This document shows, piece by piece, positions 16,044-23,750 of a stretch of DNA of 28,669 bases (the stretch's first letter is position 1; each line of letters starts with the position of its first letter). The translations under genes were made by a program, and so were the position numbers. Under the pieces are notes generated by a model, which ran no database searches, was not told where the DNA came from, and saw only the letters and a program-made list of their open reading frames with translations. Source of the stretch: JBBQFC01 sp038321615 (GTDB lineage: Bacteria; Bacteroidota; Bacteroidia; Flavobacteriales_D; Cryomorphaceae); assembly GCA_038321615.1 (NCBI GenBank), contig JBBQFC010000040.1, forward strand, positions 1 through 28,669, read 5' to 3'.

Positions 16044-17579
16044 CTAATCTACAAAACTAAACAACCGCGACCAGCGGATTGGGCCACCATCTTCCTTGCT
16101 GAACCAGATAAACACGGCCTTGCCCACAATATGGTCATAAGGCACGAAGCCCCAAAACCGCGAGTCGGCGGAGTTATGGCGATTATCGCCCATCATGAAA
16201 TAATAATTTTGCTGGAAGGTATAGCTTTTGGCCAATGCACCATTTATGTAAATAGCATCGCCTTTCACTTCCAAATCATTGTATTCGTACACGTCGATTA
16301 CACGGCGGTAAAGTGGAAGGTTTTCGACTGTTAAGTCGACGGTTTCGCCGGCTTTCGGGATCCAAAGCGGGCCAAAATTATCTTCCGTCCAACTATACCC
16401 TGGTGTGTTTGGGAATATGTGGTAAGTGCTTTGCGGCCGGTTCATTTCGAGCTTTATAGAGTCCACCGAAGCCATGGTTTGGAATACTTCAACCTGGTCG
16501 GGGCGCAGGGCCATGCGAAAGAATCCATACTCTCGCGCCATCTGCTTATCGCGATTGGTAATGTCCAAATTGTACTTCTCCTTGAGCACTTCCGAAGAGA
16601 GCACCGACCTTGTATAGATATTGTATGTGTATTGTAAACCTTCCGGATCTTGAATGGGCTCATTATTAATATGCACTTTCCGATTAATCACTTCGATAGT
16701 TTCGCCGGGAAGGCCGATTGTGCGCTTGATATAATTCTCTTTCTTGTCGATAGGACGCACGGTAATACCTCCCGCCGGCTGGCGGTTTGGGAATCGATAC
16801 TGATCGTTTTGTAACTTCTCGCGGGTAAACCCAGGGGTGCGGAGTAATTGATAATAGCTCTGATCTTGTGCATTTACCACTACGGTATCTCCTTCCGGAA
16901 AATTGAAAACCGTGGCATCGAATCGGTTCACTTTACCCAATCCGGGAAGCCGCATGTACGGCAGTTTCTGCCACTCTACATACGATTTGGTATTGAAAAC
17001 AGGAATGGTATGATGCGTAAGCGGCACTGCAATAGGCGTCATAGGCAACCGTGCGCCATAGCTTATCTTGCTTACAAAAAGGTAATCGCCTACCAACAGC
17101 GATTTTTCCATCGAAGGGGTGGGTATGGTAAAAGCCTCCATAAAAAATGTGCGAATAATAGTCGCGGCAATTATCGCAAACACAATCGCTTCGCCCCATT
17201 CACGGCCCATGGACTTCTTCTCTTCTTTATAATTGGGCAGGCCCACGTAGCTTATTTCTTTTACGAAAGCCAGACGAGCCATCATCACAAAAGGCAGGAA
17301 GATGGCCAAGGCATAATCCGTGCTTTTTCGCTGGCCAAATGCCCGGGTAAGCTCTACGTGCATCACCGAGAGCAGAAGTATATTTACCCCGGGAATGATA
17401 AGTAGAAGTAGCCACCACCAAGGCTTTCGCATCAGTTTGAGCCAAGGGAGTATTTGATAGATGGGCACGAAACCAGCCCATTTGGGCTGACCTGCCTTTT
17501 CGAAAATTTTCCAGAGACAAGCAAAATAGGAGAGAATGGTAAGCCAAAAAATAGCTTGAGCGATAAGAGCTCCGGTCAT
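16044..17579 (-). CDS. lepB: Signal peptidase I
   Basis: A 511-residue S26-family leader peptidase that cleaves signal peptides at the periplasmic face. The N-terminal part has hydrophobic segments near residues 5-24, 54-73 and 86-104, then the anchor near 130-147 typical of the enzyme. Catalytic Ser is in IPTPSMEKSLLVGD (Ser156), Lys in NYIKRTIGLPGE (Lys285), and box E is MGDNRHNSADSRFWGFVP near 470-487. A large insertion between boxes D and E is characteristic of Bacteroidetes LepB. The ATG overlaps the dapB stop by 4 nt (ATGA). It is the active member of the tandem pair, since the next gene lacks the lysine. Confidence 0.95.
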   Translation of the reverse strand: MTGALIAQAIFWLTILSYFACLWKIFEKAGQPKWAGFVPIYQILPWLKLMRKPWWWLLLLIIPGVNILLLSVMHVELTRAFGQRKSTDYALAIFLPFVMMARLAFVKEISYVGLPNYKEEKKSMGREWGEAIVFAIIAATIIRTFFMEAFTIPTPSMEKSLLVGDYLFVSKISYGARLPMTPIAVPLTHHTIPVFNTKSYVEWQKLPYMRLPGLGKVNRFDATVFNFPEGDTVVVNAQDQSYYQLLRTPGFTREKLQNDQYRFPNRQPAGGITVRPIDKKENYIKRTIGLPGETIEVINRKVHINNEPIQDPEGLQYTYNIYTRSVLSSEVLKEKYNLDITNRDKQMAREYGFFRMALRPDQVEVFQTMASVDSIKLEMNRPQSTYHIFPNTPGYSWTEDNFGPLWIPKAGETVDLTVENLPLYRRVIDVYEYNDLEVKGDAIYINGALAKSYTFQQNYYFMMGDNRHNSADSRFWGFVPYDHIVGKAVFIWFSKEDGGPIRWSRLFSFVD

Positions 17580-18298
17580 GATAGGTCGTTAATTAGGTCT
17601 TCCATCCGGTAAATTCCGGAAGGTTGTTTATGTAAAAACTCGGCGGCGCTCATCGCTCCAGCGAAGAAAGACTTGCGGTTATGGGCGGCATGAGTTACAG
17701 AAATGTCGTCGAGGTCTGAACGAAAAATAACGGTGTGTGTGCCGGGCGTATCGTCTTCGCGAAAGCAAAGTACCCCTATTTCCGTCTGCGCGGGCATTTT
17801 ATTGGCTTCTGCTATCTTAGTCAATTTCGGAAATTCTTCCAGGATTATTTCACCAATTCGAAGTGCCGTGCCGCTTGGCATATCTTGTTTCTCGGTGTGA
17901 TGGCACTCAATAAGGTTTGGCCTATATCCACCCACTCGATTGAGCTGCTTCGCGAGGTCGCGTATTGCGATTTGCGTAAGGTACATGCCCACAGAAAAAT
18001 TGGTGCTGAAGAAAAGCTTTCCCCCGCTCGCTTCGAAAGCTTCGCGCACTTCAGGCGCTCGCTCGCCCCAAGCAGTAGTACCGCACACCGTGGCTATCCC
18101 CAACTTGCTTAGATCCAGTAGGTTCTGCGAGACAATACCGGGGATGGTGAACTCAAAAGCGATATCGATTTCGTTCGGGTCGAGATCTGCAATCTTATCT
18201 TTTCGACCCAAAATGGCTTTTATTTCATACCCTTTTTGATGAGCCAATGCTTCTATACCCTTGCCCATTTTACCATGTCCGATAATAGCGATCCGCAT
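17576..18298 (-). CDS. dapB: 4-hydroxy-tetrahydrodipicolinate reductase
   Basis: A 240-residue cytoplasmic enzyme of the lysine/diaminopimelate pathway that reduces hydroxytetrahydrodipicolinate with NAD(P)H. The N-terminal Rossmann motif IAIIGHGKMGKGIE is present, then FEFTIPG, CGTTAWGER, FFSTNFSVGMYL, and the substrate-binding ECHHTEKQDMPSGTAL with catalytic His-His and Lys. HAAHNRKSFFAGAM is the C-terminal family motif. The frame extends to 18355, but the ATG at 18298 places the Rossmann strand at residue 3, as in homologues. It starts 13 nt after the DUF5683 gene and overlaps lepB by 4 nt. Confidence 0.95.
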   Translation of the reverse strand: MRIAIIGHGKMGKGIEALAHQKGYEIKAILGRKDKIADLDPNEIDIAFEFTIPGIVSQNLLDLSKLGIATVCGTTAWGERAPEVREAFEASGGKLFFSTNFSVGMYLTQIAIRDLAKQLNRVGGYRPNLIECHHTEKQDMPSGTALRIGEIILEEFPKLTKIAEANKMPAQTEIGVLCFREDDTPGTHTVIFRSDLDDISVTHAAHNRKSFFAGAMSAAEFLHKQPSGIYRMEDLINDLS

Positions 18299-18311
18299 GC
18301 TGGAATAAAAT

Positions 18312-18908
18312 TTAGAGGCGAAAGGTAAGCAATACCCCACCCGATGCCATCCCAAAAGGTTGAAAATAAGGATTGACTTCTAAGGAAATATCATCGTTCA
18401 CGTCGAAATAAAAGAGATGCGCATCAACGCTGGCATCCACTATTTGCAGCACGTATATAGCACCTATGGCTATGTACGACCAATCGCGCCAGGTTTTGTA
18501 CTGATCGATGAGTGTTAAAAGTTGGGTGGGACTAAACCCTGTGTCATTTGTGGTATTCGGGTCACCGTCAATCGTAGCTCCGTACGCCGTTTTATAGCGG
18601 TCAATCCGTTTGAGATTGTCCGAAAGGTAATAAGCCGCCAGTCCGAAACCGCCATAGAGAATGGGGAGTTTCCAGTATTTCTTGTTATAAATTTGGCCTG
18701 CTCCGGGCAAAAAGGTTGAAAGAAGTGCCGCTTTTCTAGGGCTGTGAAAGGGCTCGGGTTCTTCATCGGTTGTTTCTACGATTTCGCCTTCTACGAGTCC
18801 ATCCTTCAATTCGGGTAGATCTCTTTGTGGAATACTATCTATTTGAGCGTTCGAAATAAGCCCGATACAGCAAAAGCAGCAGGCAAGCCAGATGAATTTA
18901 TGCTTCAA
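18312..18908 (-). CDS. DUF5683 domain membrane protein
   Basis: A 198-residue protein of the Bacteroidetes DUF5683 family, usually found between parB and dapB. The signature is PRKAALLSTFLPGAGQIYN then KKYWKLPILYGGFGLAAYY, followed by a short hydrophilic part and a second hydrophobic segment WSYIAIGAIYVLQIVDASV. The frame contains no ATG before the mature region. TTG 18908 yields a good signal peptide (LKHKFIWLACCFCCIGLI, ending NAQ) and overlaps the parB stop by 11 nt, which favours it over TTG 18983. The function is unknown; a membrane or envelope role is inferred. Confidence 0.82.
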   Translation of the reverse strand: MKHKFIWLACCFCCIGLISNAQIDSIPQRDLPELKDGLVEGEIVETTDEEPEPFHSPRKAALLSTFLPGAGQIYNKKYWKLPILYGGFGLAAYYLSDNLKRIDRYKTAYGATIDGDPNTTNDTGFSPTQLLTLIDQYKTWRDWSYIAIGAIYVLQIVDASVDAHLFYFDVNDDISLEVNPYFQPFGMASGGVLLTFRL

Positions 18909-19788
18909 GCTTCTCAATAATGCGCTGCAAATCAGACTCAGACTGTACCGTGATTTCAATTTTACCCTTTCCTTTCTGATCAAATTTCAGGTCAACTTTT
19001 GTACCAAACCAATCCATCAGGTCGGATTTGATCTTCTGTTGGGCAAAAGATAACGGTTTAAGCAGAGTTTTATTTGCCGGAGCAGCGCGCTGTTTCTCTT
19101 CTTTCGCAATGCTTTCTACTTGCCTCACCGACCAACCTTCGCTGCGAATACGCTCAAATGCTTCGAGCATATCGGCTTCGTTTTCAATGGCGAGCAGGGC
19201 ACGGGCATGCCCCATAGTGATCTCTTGGTTGCGCAATGCCGATTGAACTTGCGGCGGAAGCCGCAATAAACGCAAGTGATTGGTAATGGTGCTGCGCTTC
19301 TTACCTACACGCTCGCTCATAGCCTCTTGGGTGAGTTTGCACTCTTCGATCAAGCGTTGGTAGGAGAGTGCAACTTCGATAGCGTCGAGATCGCGACGCT
19401 GTATGTTTTCCACCAGCGCCATTTCGAGCATGGCCTGATCGTTTGCTATTCGGATGTAGGCGGGAATTTCGGTGAGCCCAGCCATTTGCGATGCTCTATA
19501 CCTCCGCTCCCCGCTGATAAGTTGGAAGCGATCGTAGCCCATTTTCCTTACGGTGATGGGCTGAATGATACCGAGTTGCTTAATGCTTTCAGCCAGTTCT
19601 TCAAGGGCTTCCTGATCGAAATGACTGCGGGGTTGAAAAGGGTTGGTCTCAATTTGGGTAATCTCGATCATAGCAACAGAGCCCAGCACCTTGGTGGTGC
19701 CTTCAGTCCTTATACCACTTGTAATATCGGTTTCAGCATTTTCGAGTAATGCGCTTAATCCGCGACCCAGACCTCTTTTTTTACTCAT
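18898..19788 (-). CDS. parB: Chromosome partitioning protein ParB
   Basis: A 296-residue centromere-binding protein and CTPase clamp. The N-terminus KKRGLGRGLSALL is the ParA-activating arm. The CTP-binding region includes NPFQPRSHFD, LGIIQPITVRK and ISGERRYRASQMAG. ALVENIQRRDLDAIE follows. The helix-turn-helix is TQEAMSERVGKKRSTITNHL, then the C-terminal dimerisation domain. ATG 19788 lies inside the parA stop (8-nt overlap); the open frame to 19800 begins with TTG and is rejected. I found no parS palindrome in the window. Confidence 0.96.
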   Translation of the reverse strand: MSKKRGLGRGLSALLENAETDITSGIRTEGTTKVLGSVAMIEITQIETNPFQPRSHFDQEALEELAESIKQLGIIQPITVRKMGYDRFQLISGERRYRASQMAGLTEIPAYIRIANDQAMLEMALVENIQRRDLDAIEVALSYQRLIEECKLTQEAMSERVGKKRSTITNHLRLLRLPPQVQSALRNQEITMGHARALLAIENEADMLEAFERIRSEGWSVRQVESIAKEEKQRAAPANKTLLKPLSFAQQKIKSDLMDWFGTKVDLKFDQKGKGKIEITVQSESDLQRIIEKLEA

Positions 19789-20593
19789 CTCCAACTTCAA
19801 TCAGTTTATCCGCCATTCGGATTTTTGTCAAATCATTTTTTTGCAGGAGCTCGCGGGTAAGGTTGAGATAGTTGATCGAACCTTTGCAAGCGGCGTCGTG
19901 CATGATGATGCTTTCGCCATGGCTCGGTGCTTCGCCCAGGCGGGTATTACGGTGAATGATCGTGTCGAAAACCATTTGTTGGAAGTGCATTTTTACCTCT
20001 TCTACCACTTGGTTGGCTAAGCGCAGGCGGCTATCAAACATGGTAAGAAGTATGCCTTCTATGATTAGATCGGTATTGAGTCGCGACTGCACAATTTTGA
20101 TGGTGTTCAGCAGCTTGCCCAAACCTTCGAGGGCGAAATACTCGCACTGCACGGGCACCACTACCGAATCTGACGCGGCAAGTGCATTTACAGTGATCAA
20201 GCCTAGTGAAGGCGAGCAATCGATAATGATGAAATCATATTCATCGCGAAGGGGCTTCAAAGCGCGTCGCATCATTTGTTCGCGATTTGGAAGGTTGATG
20301 AGTTCGATTTCGGCACCTACCAAATCAATATGGGCAGGGATTAGATCGAGATTGGGATTCTCGGTATGGATAATAATATCGCGGGCTTCCGTCTCGCCAA
20401 CTAAACATTCGTAAATGCTGGTCTTCACGGTTTTCGGATCCACACCTACACCACTGGTGGCATTGGCCTGCGGATCGGCATCTACGAGTAACGTTTTATA
20501 CTCCAACACGCCCAGGCAAGCGGCGATATTGATGGCCGATGTCGTTTTTCCAACGCCTCCTTTCTGGTTGGCAATACTGATGATTTTTCCCAT
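19781..20593 (-). CDS. parA: Chromosome partitioning ATPase ParA (Soj)
   Basis: A 270-residue MinD/ParA-type ATPase. The deviant Walker A KGGVGKTTSAINIA begins near residue 10 (IANQKGGVGKTT), Walker A' is LVDADPQANAT, and Walker B is FIIIDCSPSLGL near residue 118. It drives segregation of the chromosomal origin together with ParB, which overlaps it by 8 nt. It is the first gene of the ten-gene minus-strand run. The leader contains an inverted repeat GTCCGA...TCGGAC (20641-20665) and a CTTTGCAAAG palindrome (20681-20690) of unknown role. Confidence 0.96.
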   Translation of the reverse strand: MGKIISIANQKGGVGKTTSAINIAACLGVLEYKTLLVDADPQANATSGVGVDPKTVKTSIYECLVGETEARDIIIHTENPNLDLIPAHIDLVGAEIELINLPNREQMMRRALKPLRDEYDFIIIDCSPSLGLITVNALAASDSVVVPVQCEYFALEGLGKLLNTIKIVQSRLNTDLIIEGILLTMFDSRLRLANQVVEEVKMHFQQMVFDTIIHRNTRLGEAPSHGESIIMHDAACKGSINYLNLTRELLQKNDLTKIRMADKLIEVGDE

Positions 20594-20640
20594 AATTGGC
20601 TTGTCTATTTTTCTCTGTTCTGGCGAATGGTCAAGGTGCT

Positions 20641-20690
20641 GTCCGAAGCAAAAAATAAATCGGACTCGGTTTTTCCATTGCTTTGCAAAG
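20641..20690 (-). promoter_or_regulatory. Inverted repeats in the parA leader
   Basis: GTCCGA at 20641-20646 and TCGGAC at 20660-20665 are a 6-bp inverted repeat with a 13-nt AT-rich spacer. CTTTGCAAAG at 20681-20690 is a perfect 10-bp palindrome. Both lie 48-97 nt upstream of the parA ATG. They could be an RNA hairpin and an operator. A weak -7 candidate GAACTTTG overlaps the palindrome on the minus strand. Confidence 0.3.
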
Positions 20691-20739
20691 TTCGTGGTTT
20701 TAACTTTTTAAAAGTATCTTTTAGCAAGGCTATTCTACT

Positions 20740-20747
20740 TAGTTTTG
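20740..20747 (+). promoter_or_regulatory. -7 box upstream of the FMN reductase gene
   Basis: TAGTTTTG fully matches TAnnTTTG and ends 40 nt before ATG 20788. A T-rich CTTTT about 17 nt upstream may be a poor -33 element. Confidence 0.45.
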
Positions 20748-20787
20748 AGGACTTATTGTTCACATTTTTCTGTTAATTCCAAATGCC

Positions 20788-21312
20788 ATGATTTCAGTGC
20801 TTTCCGGTACCGACCGCCCCGATAGTTATACCCTCCGGGTAGCAAAGTTTTGCACAACTCATTTGGAAAGCCACGGACTCGACCATCAAGGCTTCGGATT
20901 GGAAGCACTTCCTGCATCTTTTTTTCAGAACAGGGTGTATGGCGCAACGCCGGCCGATTTTGAGTCTATTGCCCAACAGGTTATTGTTCAGTCCGATAGG
21001 TTTATAATAGTGGTGCCAGAGTACAATGGTAGCTATCCCGGCGTGCTGAAACATTTTATGGACGTACTGCCTCCTTCTTTGTGGAAATTTAAACGCTGTG
21101 CGCTGATCGGTCTGGCATCGGGCCGAGCAGGGAATCTGCGCGGGCTTGACCATCTCACAGCTGTATGCCACTACCTTCAAATGGAAGTTTATAGCCAAAA
21201 ACCGGTGCTTTCGGCCATACATAAACAATTTGACGCAGAAACAGGCGATTTAATAAACCCCGAATACCGGGCTCTACTCGAAAACTTTTTAACCGGATTT
21301 CTCCGATTCTAA
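20788..21312 (+). CDS. NAD(P)H-dependent FMN reductase-like flavoprotein
   Basis: A 174-residue flavodoxin-fold protein of the NADPH-dependent FMN reductase family (SsuE/ChrR/azoreductase-like). It begins with a short strand ISVLSGTDRPDSYTLRVAKF (phosphate-binding loop region) and contains VVPEYNGSYPGVLKHFMD near residues 76-93, the flavin-binding hallmark, and ALIGLASGRAGNLRGLDHL near 110. Such enzymes reduce FMN or quinones in the cytosol. It is a single gene with its own -7 box, and its stop is 5 nt from the end of the convergent DUF3276 gene. Confidence 0.88.
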   Translation: MISVLSGTDRPDSYTLRVAKFCTTHLESHGLDHQGFGLEALPASFFQNRVYGATPADFESIAQQVIVQSDRFIIVVPEYNGSYPGVLKHFMDVLPPSLWKFKRCALIGLASGRAGNLRGLDHLTAVCHYLQMEVYSQKPVLSAIHKQFDAETGDLINPEYRALLENFLTGFLRF

Positions 21313-21317
21313 GTAGT

Positions 21318-21671
21318 TTATCGATCCAGATCTTCAAACTTGACATCCGTATAGGTGTCAATATTATCAGACGTATTGAAATCGTCTTCCAATCGGTCGG
21401 TTGATTCTACGTCGGCCATCTGCTTGATGCGTTCTAACGTTTCTTGCAGCCCTTCGGTAAATTTTTCGAAATCTTCCTTGTACAAGAAGAGTTTATGCTT
21501 CTCGTAGCTATGGCCTCCATCATTGTCGAATCGCTTCTTGCTTTCGGTGATGGTGAGGTAAAGATCGTTGCCGCGTGTGGCTTTTACATCGAAGAAATAG
21601 GTTCGTTTTCCAGCTCTAACCGCTTTTGAATAAACATCATCTCTTACAGAGTCTCCGTGATCGTCTGACAT
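21318..21671 (-). CDS. PUR-alpha-like DUF3276 nucleic-acid-binding protein
   Basis: A 117-residue Bacteroidetes PUR-family protein with the characteristic VYSKAVRAGKRTYFFDVKAT, DLYLTITESKKRF and HSYEKHKLFLYKEDFEKF, followed by an acidic C-terminal tail. The fold binds single-stranded DNA or RNA; the cellular function in Bacteroidetes is not established. The frame extends to 21725, but a consensus -7 box at 21715-21722 would lie inside the extension, so ATG 21671 (MSDDHGDS) is the start. Confidence 0.9.
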   Translation of the reverse strand: MSDDHGDSVRDDVYSKAVRAGKRTYFFDVKATRGNDLYLTITESKKRFDNDGGHSYEKHKLFLYKEDFEKFTEGLQETLERIKQMADVESTDRLEDDFNTSDNIDTYTDVKFEDLDR

Positions 21672-21714
21672 GTGCTGAATGGAATTGTAGGTAGAAAATA
21701 ATAAAGTAGCGTCG

Positions 21715-21722
21715 CAAATATA
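21715..21722 (-). promoter_or_regulatory. -7 box of the DUF3276 gene
   Basis: TATATTTG on the minus strand, a full TAnnTTTG match, 43 nt before ATG 21671. No clear -33 TTTG was seen. Confidence 0.5.
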
Positions 21723-21750
21723 CAATTCTCGCGCTAAGACTACACGAAGG

Positions 21751-23631
21751 CTATTTGAGCACTTCTTTTTTCTCTTCGAGCAATTGCTTTTCGTGGAGCT
21801 CGGCGTAAGCGCCCTGCTGCTTCAAAAGCTCACGGTGGGTGCCACGCTCTATTATTTGGCCGTGGTCGAGGACGATAATCAGGTCGGCCAATTTCACGGT
21901 CGATACGCGGTGACTAATCAGCACCGTTGTGGAATTGCGTGTAATCTGTTTCAAGTTGTCTAAGATTACTTCTTCCGTTTGGGTATCCACCGCCGAAAGG
22001 CAATCGTCGAAAATGTAAATGGCTGGATCGGAAGCCAAGGCACGCGCTATGCTCACCCGTTGCTTTTGCCCACCGCTGAGATTGATGCCTCTTTCACCGA
22101 GCATGGTTTCAAAGCCTTTTGGAAATTCATCGATATTTGAAAGCACATGGGCGTTTTTGGCCGCATCGCGAATCTTTTCGGCTTGCATATCAGGTCGATC
22201 CAAGCTGAAGCCAATATTGTTTCCGATAGTATCGCTGAAAAGAAAAACATCCTGGGGTACGTATCCCATATAATCGCGAAGGAGGTTGAGATTAAAAGTC
22301 TCAATTCCATGATCGTCGATCAAAATTTGACCTGCCACTGCATCGTAATTCCGAACGATGAGATTGGCTATGGTGCTTTTACCGCTGCCTGTACGCCCTA
22401 TGATGGCTAAGGTTTGGCCCCTGTCAACTTCAAACGAAATGCCCCTTAATGCTTCAATTCCACTATCGGGATAGGTGAAATATACATGGTCGAATACAAT
22501 TTTACCTGAAATTTTATCGGGGGTGTGGTTTCCGCCAACAATCTCGGGACGGGTTTCTATAAACTCATTGATCCGCTTTTGCGAAGCCGAAGCCTGCTGC
22601 ACAAGAGAAGTAACCCAGCCCACCGATGCGAATGGCCAAGTGAGCATATTCACATAAATCACGAATTCCGCAATATTTCCAAAAGTAATTTCGCCCGATA
22701 TCGCTTTCAAGCCTCCTACATAGATGGTGATGATTGTGCTGAGACCAATCAATAGGATAATAGCCGGCATGAAGAGTGCATCGACTTTTACCAAGCGAAG
22801 TTGCTGAACCTTGTAATTATTGCAGGCCGTAGCAAATTCTGCCTGGGTAGATTTTTGACGGTTGTAAGCTTTTATTACCCGTATTCCCGAAAATGCTTCC
22901 TGCACCATGGTGCTGAGCCGCGACTGCTGTCGCTGTACCTTTTCGCTGCGCTCATTAATCAATTTACTCACGTAGTACACGGAGATCGATAAAATAGGGA
23001 GCGGTATTAATACATATAAGGTAAGCTCCACATTTACTGCGAGCATTGCCCAGATAGCGAGCACCATGAGCACCACCAAATTGATGGTGTACATTATAGC
23101 TGGACCGACATACATCCGCACCTTACTCACATCTTCGCTGATGCGATTCATTAGATCGCCCGTGTTGTTTCGCCTGTAAAAAGCAAGGCTAAGCTGCTGA
23201 TAATGCCCGTAAACTTCGTTTTTAAGATCAAATTCTATCAACCGCGATGTGATAATAATGGTCTGCCGCATAAAAAACAAGAAAATGCCCTTCACAATGG
23301 AAACCGCCAGGTAGAGCCCTGCGAGAATTAAGGCCACGGTGCTTGCGGCCTGCGCGAGCCGCTCTTTGGTTGAAATATTTTGAAATCTTTCTTCCGAAAG
23401 GCCAAAGGCATCGAAGATAATTTTGATCGATTCCGGAAGGCGCATTTCATACCCCTCAAAATTTCCTGATTCATACGCCACCAAGCTCTCTTTGAGGAGA
23501 TCAAATGCTTCGCGAACCAACTTCGGAGCATAAATTCCGAAGAGATTGGAAGCTACAATGAAAATGAAACCAAGGACAAATTGCCACTTGTAATGCCAGA
23601 AGTATTTATTGAGATGGGAAAGCGCCCGCAT
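21751..23631 (-). CDS. ABC exporter half-transporter (MdlA/YheI-like, degenerate Walker B)
   Basis: A 626-residue fused membrane and ATPase protein. The N-terminal half has about six membrane helices (near residues 18-34, 98-120, 175-198, 203-222, 288-305 and 315-335), with coupling motifs such as FYRRNNTGDLMNRISEDV. The nucleotide-binding domain has Walker A GRTGSGKST (412-420), Q-loop YVPQDVFLFSDTI, signature LSGGQKQR (518-525), Walker B IYIFDD (538-543) and H-loop LISHR. The catalytic Glu after Walker B is Asp (FDDCLSAVDT), as in MdlA/BmrC-type members of heterodimeric exporters, so this subunit probably pairs with another half not encoded here. Substrates are unknown. It is divergent from the leucine dehydrogenase remnant and nusB operon. 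Confidence 0.92.
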   Translation of the reverse strand: MRALSHLNKYFWHYKWQFVLGFIFIVASNLFGIYAPKLVREAFDLLKESLVAYESGNFEGYEMRLPESIKIIFDAFGLSEERFQNISTKERLAQAASTVALILAGLYLAVSIVKGIFLFFMRQTIIITSRLIEFDLKNEVYGHYQQLSLAFYRRNNTGDLMNRISEDVSKVRMYVGPAIMYTINLVVLMVLAIWAMLAVNVELTLYVLIPLPILSISVYYVSKLINERSEKVQRQQSRLSTMVQEAFSGIRVIKAYNRQKSTQAEFATACNNYKVQQLRLVKVDALFMPAIILLIGLSTIITIYVGGLKAISGEITFGNIAEFVIYVNMLTWPFASVGWVTSLVQQASASQKRINEFIETRPEIVGGNHTPDKISGKIVFDHVYFTYPDSGIEALRGISFEVDRGQTLAIIGRTGSGKSTIANLIVRNYDAVAGQILIDDHGIETFNLNLLRDYMGYVPQDVFLFSDTIGNNIGFSLDRPDMQAEKIRDAAKNAHVLSNIDEFPKGFETMLGERGINLSGGQKQRVSIARALASDPAIYIFDDCLSAVDTQTEEVILDNLKQITRNSTTVLISHRVSTVKLADLIIVLDHGQIIERGTHRELLKQQGAYAELHEKQLLEEKKEVLK

Positions 23632-23675
23632 AGATTAGAAAGAGAATAGCCGAACGTGAGCTGTTAAGAAAAATG

Positions 23676-23683
23676 TACTTTTG
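23676..23683 (+). promoter_or_regulatory. -7 box of the leuDH-remnant/nusB operon
   Basis: TACTTTTG fully matches TAnnTTTG on the plus strand and precedes ATG 23751 by 67 nt. It would place the transcript start near 23690, which argues against any translation start at 23673. The matching -33 element is not obvious. Confidence 0.45.
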
Positions 23684-23709
23684 TCGCGCTTTAAAGCAAG
23701 ATTCGAACG

Positions 23710-23717
23710 CAAATCTA
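23710..23717 (-). promoter_or_regulatory. -7 box of the ABC exporter gene
   Basis: TAGATTTG on the minus strand, with a TTTT at 19 nt upstream within a T-run, 78 nt before ATG 23631. The box lies within the leader of the divergent operon, so the two promoters overlap. Confidence 0.5.
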
Positions 23718-23750
23718 CGTTTATTTATCCCTCTAAAAAACACAGCAAGG

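Noticed and set aside
18898..20787. parS centromere site near parAB
   Set aside because: No palindrome resembling TGTTTCACGTGAAACA was seen.
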